Source: CAZYTO01 sp964650405
GTDB lineage: Bacteria > Acidobacteriota > Thermoanaerobaculia > Gp7-AA8
Assembly: GCA_964650405.1 (NCBI GenBank)
Contig: CAZYTO010000001.1
Span: 1 to 64,000, forward strand
DNA: 64,000 nt
Direction: 5' to 3'
The position numbers and the translations under genes are program-made. The notes beneath the pieces were generated by a model. That model was not told the DNA's origin. It saw only the letters and a program-made list of their open reading frames with translations, and did not search any database. This document shows positions 57,957 through 64,000 of the stretch, piece after piece; within the stretch, counting starts at the first letter, position 1; each line of letters opens with the position of its first letter.

Positions 57957-59951
57957 ATGACTGAAATCATGAAGCACGACGACGGCGAGCGGAACGGGCG
58001 GGCCAGGAGCCTGCGGCGGGAGAAGATCCAGCGCGCCGCCGCGGGCGCAACCCGCCGCTGGCGGAAGCTCCACAGCGATGTCGCGGCCGCGCCCGCTGCC
58101 GCGGACCGGCTCCCCCTGTATCAATCGCTGCCCCGGCCGCCCCACCTCGGCGTCACCCGGTCGAAGGATCCGGCCCTTCCGCCGCGGCGCCCGGACCTGC
58201 AATTCCACGCCGGCAGAATGCGCACGGCGTGGCGATTGCTGCGCTGGTTCTACGCCGCGGCCTGGTTCGGATGCGGCGTCCTGCTGGACAAGCTGCGGCA
58301 CCGGGACAGCGAAGCGTCCCGGGCCGAGCGTCTCCGCCGGACCTTCGAGTCGATGGGGACGACGTTTATCAAGCTGGGCCAGCAGCTATCGATGCGGCTC
58401 GATCTCCTGCCGTACGCCTATACGCGCGAGCTGGAGAACATGCTCGACGACGTCAGGGCCATGGACACGGACGTGGCGGTGAAGGTCATCGAGCGGACGT
58501 CCGGGCGCCGGATCGAGAAGATCTTCGCCGTGTTCGATCCGAAACCGATCGGGTCCGCCTCGGTGGCCTGTGTCTACCAGGCCGTGCTGAAGAGCGGGGA
58601 GCGGGTGGCGGTGAAGGTGCGGCGGCCGGGCATCGGGGAGCTCCTCATGGCCGACATGCGCGCCCTCGGCTGGCTCATGACCATCGGTGAGCTGTTCATC
58701 ATGCGTCCCGGCTTCACGGCCAACTTCCTCTACGAGCTGCAGACGATGCTGCTGGAGGAGCTCGACTTCATCCGCGAGGCGCGCTTCAACGAGCTGTTCC
58801 GGCGGCGCACGCGCAAGGCGCGCCTCCGCTTTGCCTCGGCGCCGAAGATCTTCTTCGAGCACTCGAACGCCGAGGTTCTCGTGGCGGAGCTCCTGGAAGG
58901 GGTATGGCTGACGGATGTGCTGGCCGCCCTCGAGCACGACGACCGGGCCGCGCAGCACCGCCTCGAGGAGATGGGCATCGACCCGATCATCCTGGCCCGG
59001 CGCATCCAGACCATCGCCCGCTTCAACAACTTCGAGAACATCTTCTTTCACGCCGACCTGCACCCGGCCAACGTGCTGGTCCGCCCCGGAAACGAGATCG
59101 TCCTGATCGATTTCGGCTCCTGCGGCTCATTCAGCCGGAGGGAGCTGAATTCCTGGCGGCGCTGGTTCGACGCCCAGAGCGTGAACGACGTGCAGGGGAT
59201 GGTGCAGGCGGCGCTGGCGATCATCGAGCCGCTGCCGCCGATCGACAAGGACTCGTTCGGGCTGCGCCTGGAGACGGTGTTCTGGAACGATCTCTACGCC
59301 ATCAAGAGCAAGCACTCGGAATGGCACGAGCGCATCTCGGCCCGGATGTGGATCGGCTTCCTGAAGCTCTCCCGCGAGTTCGGCGTGCCGATGCGCCTCA
59401 ACACGCTGCGCATGATCCGAGCCTCGATGCTCGCAGACACGCTGGCGGCGCGCCTCGATCACGACCAGGACCCGTACGGGGAGTACCGCCACTACGAGCG
59501 CGGCGCGGGAAAGCGGGCCAAGCGGCGGGTCGTGAAACGGTTGCGCCGCCTCTTCGGACCGGGCAAGTGGGTGCGGCTGGAGCAGGGGATCGAGTCGGGC
59601 GTGAAGCTCTTCTACGGCGTCCAGCGCACGGTCGACTCCCTCGCCTCCATCGGCATCATTCCCCTCATCGGCAAGGCCGCGGAGGTGGTGGCTATCGCCG
59701 TCAAGTCGCTCTTCTACGCGGGCGCCCTGGCGGGAGTCTGGGCCATGGTGAACCTGATTTGCAACGTCGCTACCGGAGCGCGGCCGGAGGAGCGGATCTA
59801 CCTGCATCTCCTCTATCACGTCATCGTGAACAATGGCTGGTACCAGATCGCGGCCATGCTGCCGCTGCTCCTGGTGGGGCGGCGCATCCTCATCCGCCTG
59901 CGGGACCGCGACTACTCGGCGCCGCAGGGCTCTTCGGGACGGCTGCTGTAA
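57957..59951 (+). CDS. UbiB/ABC1 (AarF) family atypical kinase
   Basis: A 664-residue UbiB-type protein. It shows the family KxGQ motif in FIKLGQQLSMRLDLLP (~138), the Ala-rich nucleotide loop IGSASVACVYQAVL (in place of a Gly loop), AVKVRRPG, catalytic FHADLHPANVLV (~364) and metal-binding IDFGSCGS (~385), followed by two C-terminal membrane helices (~575-600 and ~625-645). It has a long basic N-terminal extension of ~80 residues. Relatives are membrane-bound ATPases that assist quinone or other isoprenoid-lipid biosynthesis. No ubi or men genes are adjacent; the hopanoid operon is 20 kb away. Confidence 0.93.
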   Translation: MTEIMKHDDGERNGRARSLRREKIQRAAAGATRRWRKLHSDVAAAPAAADRLPLYQSLPRPPHLGVTRSKDPALPPRRPDLQFHAGRMRTAWRLLRWFYAAAWFGCGVLLDKLRHRDSEASRAERLRRTFESMGTTFIKLGQQLSMRLDLLPYAYTRELENMLDDVRAMDTDVAVKVIERTSGRRIEKIFAVFDPKPIGSASVACVYQAVLKSGERVAVKVRRPGIGELLMADMRALGWLMTIGELFIMRPGFTANFLYELQTMLLEELDFIREARFNELFRRRTRKARLRFASAPKIFFEHSNAEVLVAELLEGVWLTDVLAALEHDDRAAQHRLEEMGIDPIILARRIQTIARFNNFENIFFHADLHPANVLVRPGNEIVLIDFGSCGSFSRRELNSWRRWFDAQSVNDVQGMVQAALAIIEPLPPIDKDSFGLRLETVFWNDLYAIKSKHSEWHERISARMWIGFLKLSREFGVPMRLNTLRMIRASMLADTLAARLDHDQDPYGEYRHYERGAGKRAKRRVVKRLRRLFGPGKWVRLEQGIESGVKLFYGVQRTVDSLASIGIIPLIGKAAEVVAIAVKSLFYAGALAGVWAMVNLICNVATGARPEERIYLHLLYHVIVNNGWYQIAAMLPLLLVGRRILIRLRDRDYSAPQGSSGRLL

Positions 59952-59960
59952 CGCAGTACG

Positions 59961-60497
59961 ATGGCTGCGATGTCCGACGGCACGTACGACCTCTTCGCGA
60001 TCCTGGGATCGATCGCCGCGATCCTCGTGCTCTGGATCCGCTTTCGTCAGGGGCGGATGGTACGGCGGCTGCACGACCTGACGATGGGAGCAGGGATGAT
60101 GAAAATCTCGAATGCGTTTGCCAGTTACTCCGTCGACGACCTGCAGCGGGCCAAGGCCTTTTACGGAGACCTGCTTGGACTCTCGGTGAAGGAAACACCG
60201 CAGGGGCTCAGCCTGCAGTTTCAGAGCTCGATCGTTTATCTGTATCCGAAGCCGAATCACCAGCCGGCCACGTTCACGGTGCTCAACTTTCCGGTGGTGA
60301 GCGTCGACGGGGCGGTGACGGAGCTAACCGGGCGCGGCATCCAGTTCGAGCATTACGACATGCCGGAGCTGAAGACCGACGCGCGCGGCATCGCCCGCGG
60401 CCGCGGTCCGACCATCGCCTGGTTCAAGGACCCGGCCGGCAACATCCTTTCGGTCGTCGATGCCGGGGACTCGCCGAGTCAGGTTGGCAAAGCCTGA
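59961..60497 (+). CDS. VOC (glyoxalase-fold) protein with N-terminal membrane segment
   Basis: A 178-residue protein. Residues ~10-26 (LFAILGSIAAILVLWIRF) form a membrane helix; the VOC domain begins near residue 47 (ISNAFASYSVDDLQRAKAFY) and ends at AWFKDPAGNILSVVD. Metal ligands usual for glyoxalases are not all clear (Glu/His positions in PELKTDARG and the final repeat), so it may bind rather than turn over a ligand. Start ATG 59961 gives the anchored form; ATG 60096 or 60099, preceded by GGAGCAGGG, would give a soluble VOC protein alone. It is 9 bases after the UbiB-like gene. Confidence 0.75.
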   Translation: MAAMSDGTYDLFAILGSIAAILVLWIRFRQGRMVRRLHDLTMGAGMMKISNAFASYSVDDLQRAKAFYGDLLGLSVKETPQGLSLQFQSSIVYLYPKPNHQPATFTVLNFPVVSVDGAVTELTGRGIQFEHYDMPELKTDARGIARGRGPTIAWFKDPAGNILSVVDAGDSPSQVGKA

Positions 60498-60614
60498 ACG
60501 GCGGCTTGAAGGCTGAACGGCTCAAAGGCTGAAGGGGGTTGAACAGGGCATTGTTCTCCCTTTCAGCCTTCCAACCTTCCAGCCTTTCAGTCTTCATTCG
60601 CAGTGACGTGGGCC
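60498..60614. terminator. Nested stem-loop with GGCTGAA repeats between convergent genes
   Basis: AAGGCTGAA (60525-60533) is exactly inverted as TTCAGCCTT (60562-60570), enclosing GAACA/TGTTC (60541-60545, 60552-60556). GGCTGAA-type units recur every 7-8 bases on the left (~60492-60533) and their complements on the right (~60560-60590). Genes converge from 60497 and 60615. Confidence 0.65.
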
Positions 60615-62006
60615 TCAGATGCAGGCCGGCTGATGGTCCAGGTGCGTCTCGTCGACGATGGCCTTTTCCGTGAGGCGCGGGCGCAGGTTCTGGCGCCGCC
60701 GGCCGAGCTCTTCGCGGACGAGGCGCAGCGTCTCCGGTAGCGCGCCCCGGCGCTTGCGGGCGTCGAGCAGCATGCGGATCGTCGCGGCGGTGAGCGAAGT
60801 GAGGCCGAAGAGGTCGCGGGGACGGCGGCGGTGGATGAAGATGTCGAGAAAATCCTTGCGGAGCTCCTCGTCGCGCGCCACGCCGCGGAGGATCTCCAGC
60901 AGGACGGGCGAGATCGGGCCGCGCTTGCCGATGTCGTTGGCGAACCAGTAGTGCTGGAAGGCGTCGGCGTCGCGCCACCGCCACCAGCGGCGGAGCTCCT
61001 CATCGCGATCGCGTGGCCTGCGGAAGCCAGCCAGGATGGCTTCGGAGAGACGCTCGATCTGGCGGAGAGCGTCGGAAATGCCCTGCCCGGGCGTCGGATC
61101 CTTGAAGTGTCCGGAGTCGCCTGCGAGCACCCAACCGGGACCCGCCGCCTCGCGGAAGAAGCCTTCGAATCGGGTAAGACCGCGGAACTTCGTCACGCGT
61201 TCGGCTCCCTCGAGCAGCGCGGCGACGGGCGGGCATCCATTTATGGCGCGCTGGAACGAGCCTTCGCTGTCCGCGCGGACTTCGTCGAGCGTCTCCAGCG
61301 GCGGGCAGGAGATGGCGATGAAGTGACCGTGATCGGCCGGTGCGGCCACCACGAAGTCGTCACCCAGCCGGTGGTAATAGACCCTGGCCACCGGTTGCGC
61401 CTTCACGCCACGGAAGTAGGCCCAGGTGCTCATCCGCTCGCTGGAGGTGACGTGGTACCGGCGCGCGCCGGTGAGCCGGGCGATCGTGGAGAGGCGGCCG
61501 TCCGCACCGACGACGAGATCGGCCTCCAGGCTGGACACACGTCCGTCGCGTCCGGTGACCCGCACGCCGCGCACGCGCCCGCCCCTCTCCAGCAGGCCCG
61601 TGACCCGCGTGTGGAGGCGCAGATCGACGCCCGCCTCGCGGGCCGCCTCGACGAGGTGAATGTCGAGGGTGATGCGCCGTACGCAGAGCATCGGCACGGG
61701 CGGATCCATGGCCCGGAGGCGCGGCGGACCGGAGAGGTCGACGTCTTCGAACTTCATGTAGCAATCGGTGATGGGAGGGGAGCCCGACGAGGCCAGCACA
61801 CGGTCGAAGATGCCGAGCTTCTGCAGGACCTCGATCCCGCTCAACTGGAACATGTGCGTCGACAGCGTATCGCTGGGGAATTCGGCCTGGTCGACGACGC
61901 AGACCGATAGTCCGGCCCGCCGCAGGAAGACCGCCAGCGGCGAGCCGGCGCACCGCGCGCCGACGATCACCACGTCGAAGCGGTCCTTCGTTCCGTTCCC
62001 GTTCAC
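60615..62006 (-). CDS. FAD-dependent oxidoreductase (geranylgeranyl-reductase/PHBH-like)
   Basis: A 463-residue flavoprotein. Dinucleotide-binding VVIVGARCAGSPLAVFL near residue 10, a GD motif in GWVLAGDSGHFKDPTPGQGI (~300), and DG in LVVGADGRLSTIARLTGA (~170) define the group that includes geranylgeranyl reductases and aromatic hydroxylases. Hydroxylation, epoxidation or double-bond reduction of a hydrophobic substrate is the family expectation. GTG 62006 is chosen as start because it gives the normal N-terminus and avoids overlap with the membrane gene stop at 62041; an ATG at 62087 would add 27 Arg-rich residues. Confidence 0.88.
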   Translation of the reverse strand: MNGNGTKDRFDVVIVGARCAGSPLAVFLRRAGLSVCVVDQAEFPSDTLSTHMFQLSGIEVLQKLGIFDRVLASSGSPPITDCYMKFEDVDLSGPPRLRAMDPPVPMLCVRRITLDIHLVEAAREAGVDLRLHTRVTGLLERGGRVRGVRVTGRDGRVSSLEADLVVGADGRLSTIARLTGARRYHVTSSERMSTWAYFRGVKAQPVARVYYHRLGDDFVVAAPADHGHFIAISCPPLETLDEVRADSEGSFQRAINGCPPVAALLEGAERVTKFRGLTRFEGFFREAAGPGWVLAGDSGHFKDPTPGQGISDALRQIERLSEAILAGFRRPRDRDEELRRWWRWRDADAFQHYWFANDIGKRGPISPVLLEILRGVARDEELRKDFLDIFIHRRRPRDLFGLTSLTAATIRMLLDARKRRGALPETLRLVREELGRRRQNLRPRLTEKAIVDETHLDHQPACI

Positions 62007-62040
62007 GGCTTCCGGCTCTCCTCGCTCGGGGCGTATGGCG

Positions 62041-62538
62041 CTACCGCGACGTCGCCGCGACCGGCGGACAATCGACGGGGGGTACACCCTCGAACACGGC
62101 CATGTTGTTCAGCCGCCCGCCGATGGCGGCGGCCACTGCGAAGATCACGAAGCCCGTGCCCGGCACGGCCAGCGTCGCCACCAGCGCGAGAAGGAGATAG
62201 ACGTACGGGATCTTCACCTGCGCGGCGCGGCGTGCCATCCAGGCCCCGGCGATGAGCGGCATGACCAGCAGATCGATCCAGCCGGCCAGCAGCAGGCCGT
62301 CGTTGGCGAAGAGGCCGTAGAGACCCCCGAGTGAGAAGAACCCTTTCGGGTCGCCCGGATGCGGTCCCTCGTTCCAACTGAGCAGCAGCACGAGCGTGTA
62401 GCCGATGCCCAGGATGAGGGGGACGATGATGCCGGCGAACCAGAAGTTCGCCCAGGGCCGCCGCGGGAAGAGGATCAGCGACGCCCAACCGGCGCCGGCG
62501 AGGGCGAGAGCAACGTAGAAGAGGGCTTCGTTCGTCAT
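62041..62538 (-). CDS. ABA4-like (DUF4281) membrane protein
   Basis: A 165-residue four-helix membrane protein resembling the ABA4/DUF4281 group: MTNEALFYVALALAGAGWAS start, GGLYGLFANDGLLLAGWIDL in the middle (family pattern LFxxPxxxLAGWxHYLAFDL) and GAWMARRAAQVKIPYVYLLL. The usual His in the AGW-H segment is replaced by Ile. Plant ABA4 is needed for neoxanthin formation; bacterial members have no settled function. It lies between an FAD enzyme and a SnoaL-like protein, all on one strand, suggesting one unit acting on a hydrophobic small molecule. Confidence 0.75.
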   Translation of the reverse strand: MTNEALFYVALALAGAGWASLILFPRRPWANFWFAGIIVPLILGIGYTLVLLLSWNEGPHPGDPKGFFSLGGLYGLFANDGLLLAGWIDLLVMPLIAGAWMARRAAQVKIPYVYLLLALVATLAVPGTGFVIFAVAAAIGGRLNNMAVFEGVPPVDCPPVAATSR

Positions 62539-62562
62539 GGCGTATCTCCTCGTGTCCGTCGT

Positions 62563-63405
62563 TCAAACGGGATTGGTGGCCACCACGTAGTAGTACCGGG
62601 TGCCGGACTGCGCGGTGCGATCGACGTAGCTCGTCGTCTCGACCTTCGGTGCAATCCAGCCGAAGGGTCCCTGCGGCGTCGGGCCGCGCTTGACCTTGTA
62701 GGATTTCGCCCCGGCCACGGCGTTCCACCGCAGCAAGACGCCGCCCTCCGGCGCGGACGTGGCCGTCAGGCCCGCCGGCGGATAGAAGGGGACCGGAGTC
62801 CAGAGGAAGGCCCCCTGGATCAAGGCCAGGATGAGCTTCGGCGCGTAGAGCAGGCCGCCCTTCCCGGTGGTCTGGCGCGCGAAGCGGTCCAGGAAGTAGT
62901 CGGTCATCGGGCCGGAGCCGTAGTTCTCGCAGAGGTAAGCCAGCAGGGTGGTGGAGTCGAAGTAGGCCAGGCGGAAGCTCACCAGTCCGTCCACGAAGCA
63001 GAACTTGTCTACGACGGGCACGGTGAGGCCGTTCGAGACGACGAACCGCCAGTTGATCAGGATCTCTGTGTCGTTGTTCGCCCAACTGATCACCTCTCCG
63101 CGGAGATCGGGGAAGTACTTGAAGAGCAGGAGGAAGTCGGAGGCGGCCTTCTCGGCGCCGGTCGACGTGCCTGCGGAGTCGATCATCACCGCGCCGTCGG
63201 TGAAGACGGACGGTCCCCACTGCGAGGGATCGCCGGTGTGCCAGATGTGGTTGAACCAGTTGACGTAGTCGAGGGGCGTGGTGCCCCAGATGGCGGGATT
63301 GGGAAGGTTGTCCTTCAGGGGCGGCGCCAGGGCCGGCGTCGGGGTGAACGGATCGGTGACGTCGAAGTGGTAATCGGAGCCGTTGCCGAGATTTCTCTGA
63401 GCCAT
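62563..63405 (-). CDS. SnoaL/NTF2-like protein with C-terminal FN3 domain
   Basis: A 280-residue protein. Residues ~35-165 look like a SnoaL-type NTF2 cone (HIWHTGDPSQWGPSVFTDGA, ILINWRFVVSNGLTVPVVDK and VSFRLAYFDS), followed by a linker and a fibronectin III-like domain (~205-280: PAGLTATSAPEGGVLLRWNA, SYKVKRGP, YYYVVATNPV). No signal peptide. SnoaL domains cyclise or isomerise small molecules or simply bind them. ATG 63405 begins MAQRNLGNG; the in-frame start at 63510 would add 35 Arg-rich residues and is unlikely. It is upstream of the ABA4-like and FAD genes. Confidence 0.75.
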   Translation of the reverse strand: MAQRNLGNGSDYHFDVTDPFTPTPALAPPLKDNLPNPAIWGTTPLDYVNWFNHIWHTGDPSQWGPSVFTDGAVMIDSAGTSTGAEKAASDFLLLFKYFPDLRGEVISWANNDTEILINWRFVVSNGLTVPVVDKFCFVDGLVSFRLAYFDSTTLLAYLCENYGSGPMTDYFLDRFARQTTGKGGLLYAPKLILALIQGAFLWTPVPFYPPAGLTATSAPEGGVLLRWNAVAGAKSYKVKRGPTPQGPFGWIAPKVETTSYVDRTAQSGTRYYYVVATNPV

Positions 63406-63554
63406 ACGCTTGCCCCCCGTCCGTCGCGCCAAGGCCGTGGTCAGGGCCGTGGCAACGACGCGTCTGTATCTCCGCCGGAAGCACGCGGTCGAGCGCGTCG
63501 AACCGGTCATCGTGACCCTCGCCGGTGATTTGTAGCGATTTATACGGAGTTATA

Positions 63555-64000
63555 TCATGCCACCGCTACGGACGTCAAGCGCGCCGCTGCGATGCGCGCG
63601 GCCAGACGATCCAGCAGGGGTGTGGTCATGGCCGTCGTCACCAGGGCCATGAGCACGATCATGGTGAACAGCGTGCGGGAGATCACGCCGATATCCAGTC
63701 CGATGTTGAGGACCACCATCTCCATCAGTCCGCGCGTGTTCATCAGCACGCCGATGGCCGCCGACTCGCGCCAGGAGAAGCCGGCCACGCGCGCGCTGAG
63801 CAGCGCTCCGCCCAGCTTTCCGGCGATGGCCACGGCCAGGACCAGCGCGCAGAGCAGCCAGGGGCCGGCGCCGTCGAGCAGGCCGACGTTCGTGCGCAGT
63901 CCGGTCACGGCGAAGAACAGGGGCAGAAAGACGATGCACGTCAGCGTCCGCACGTGCCCCACCAGCACTTCCGGCAGGCGCGTCTCCCGCGGAATGATCG
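63555..64000 (-). CDS. Kef/CPA2-type cation:proton antiporter (C-terminal part, runs off right edge)
   Basis: The last ~147 residues of a CPA2-family antiporter. Visible: FLPLFFAVTGLRTNVGLL, the helix LVLAVAIAGKLGGALLSARV, and the family mark GVLMNTRGLMEMVVLNIGLD, then two more helices and a short cytoplasmic end. The N-terminal half with the ion-binding Asp lies beyond the window. It ends without a TrkA_N (NAD-binding) domain. Exchanges Na+ or K+ for H+ at the inner membrane. A 149-base gap separates it from the SnoaL-FN3 gene. Confidence 0.88.
   Translation of the reverse strand, partial: IIPRETRLPEVLVGHVRTLTCIVFLPLFFAVTGLRTNVGLLDGAGPWLLCALVLAVAIAGKLGGALLSARVAGFSWRESAAIGVLMNTRGLMEMVVLNIGLDIGVISRTLFTMIVLMALVTTAMTTPLLDRLAARIAAARLTSVAVA

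Overview
The window is high-GC bacterial chromosome with long runs of overlapping genes. The gene content (Oar-like TonB receptor with a carboxypeptidase-regulatory domain, DUF5666 and CHRD secreted proteins, alpha-2-macroglobulin, a hopanoid operon, an ROK-controlled uronate locus) fits an Acidobacteriota-like Gram-negative heterotroph. This is an inference from content, not a phylogenetic result. No tRNA, rRNA, CRISPR array, intact transposase or replication origin was seen.

Layout. 0-2.4 kb: a class III aminotransferase (running off the left edge) divergent from a FemAB/GNAT-type acyltransferase and two half-size SMR/EamA transporters. 2.5-5.3 kb: periplasmic M16 peptidase. 5.4-18.3 kb: polyuronate utilisation, comprising a TonB receptor, a broken KDG kinase, an ROK regulator, and a tightly overlapping operon of SDR, heparinase II/III-type lyase, hexuronate MFS transporter, uxaC, kduD-like SDR and manD. 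18.4-19.6 kb: a decayed copy of the GNAT/SMR junction, then about 600 bp of degenerate 7-bp tandem repeat. 19.7-25.6 kb: alpha-2-macroglobulin. 25.8-29.6 kb: arginase-fold protein, desaturase, DUF5666 protein, small hypothetical. 29.65-37.1 kb: hopanoid operon shc-hpnH-(hpnG::squalene synthase)-dxs-ispH. 37.2-41.3 kb: TolC/permease/adaptor efflux genes without an ATPase. 41.5-44.6 kb: CHRD protein and MmgE/PrpD protein.

44.9-55.6 kb is the most unusual region: a divergent lipid-amine cluster. One side is a 1600-residue protein whose domains read fatty-acyl-AMP ligase, acyl carrier, class III aminotransferase, long-chain acyl-ACP reductase, in principle a whole fatty acid to fatty amine assembly line. 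The other side is an overlapping operon of an acyl-CoA-dehydrogenase-fold flavoprotein, a small membrane protein, a diiron ferritin-like protein, an APH-like kinase, a FemAB/GNAT transferase and a thioester-reductase-like SDR. An ACAD-fold N-hydroxylase (VlmH) and amino-acyl transfer to a hydroxylamine are known from valanimycin, so an N-oxidised or aminoacylated long-chain amine is the working hypothesis. The aminotransferase and GNAT genes at the left edge are paralogues of two components of this cluster.

55.7-64 kb holds accessory membrane and redox genes: an isoprenylcysteine-methyltransferase-like protein, a DinB-like protein, two small basic proteins, a UbiB/ABC1 kinase, a VOC protein, an FAD oxidoreductase, an ABA4-like membrane protein, a SnoaL-FN3 protein and a Kef-type antiporter running off the right edge.

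A recurring non-genic theme is degenerate tandem repeats of period 7, each locus with a different unit, at about 19.0-19.6, 44.68-44.78, 47.45-47.49 (inside the megasynthase linker), 55.67-55.70 and 56.96-57.01 kb, plus a looser 7/8-bp case at 60.5 kb. Several overlap inverted repeats at convergent gene ends.
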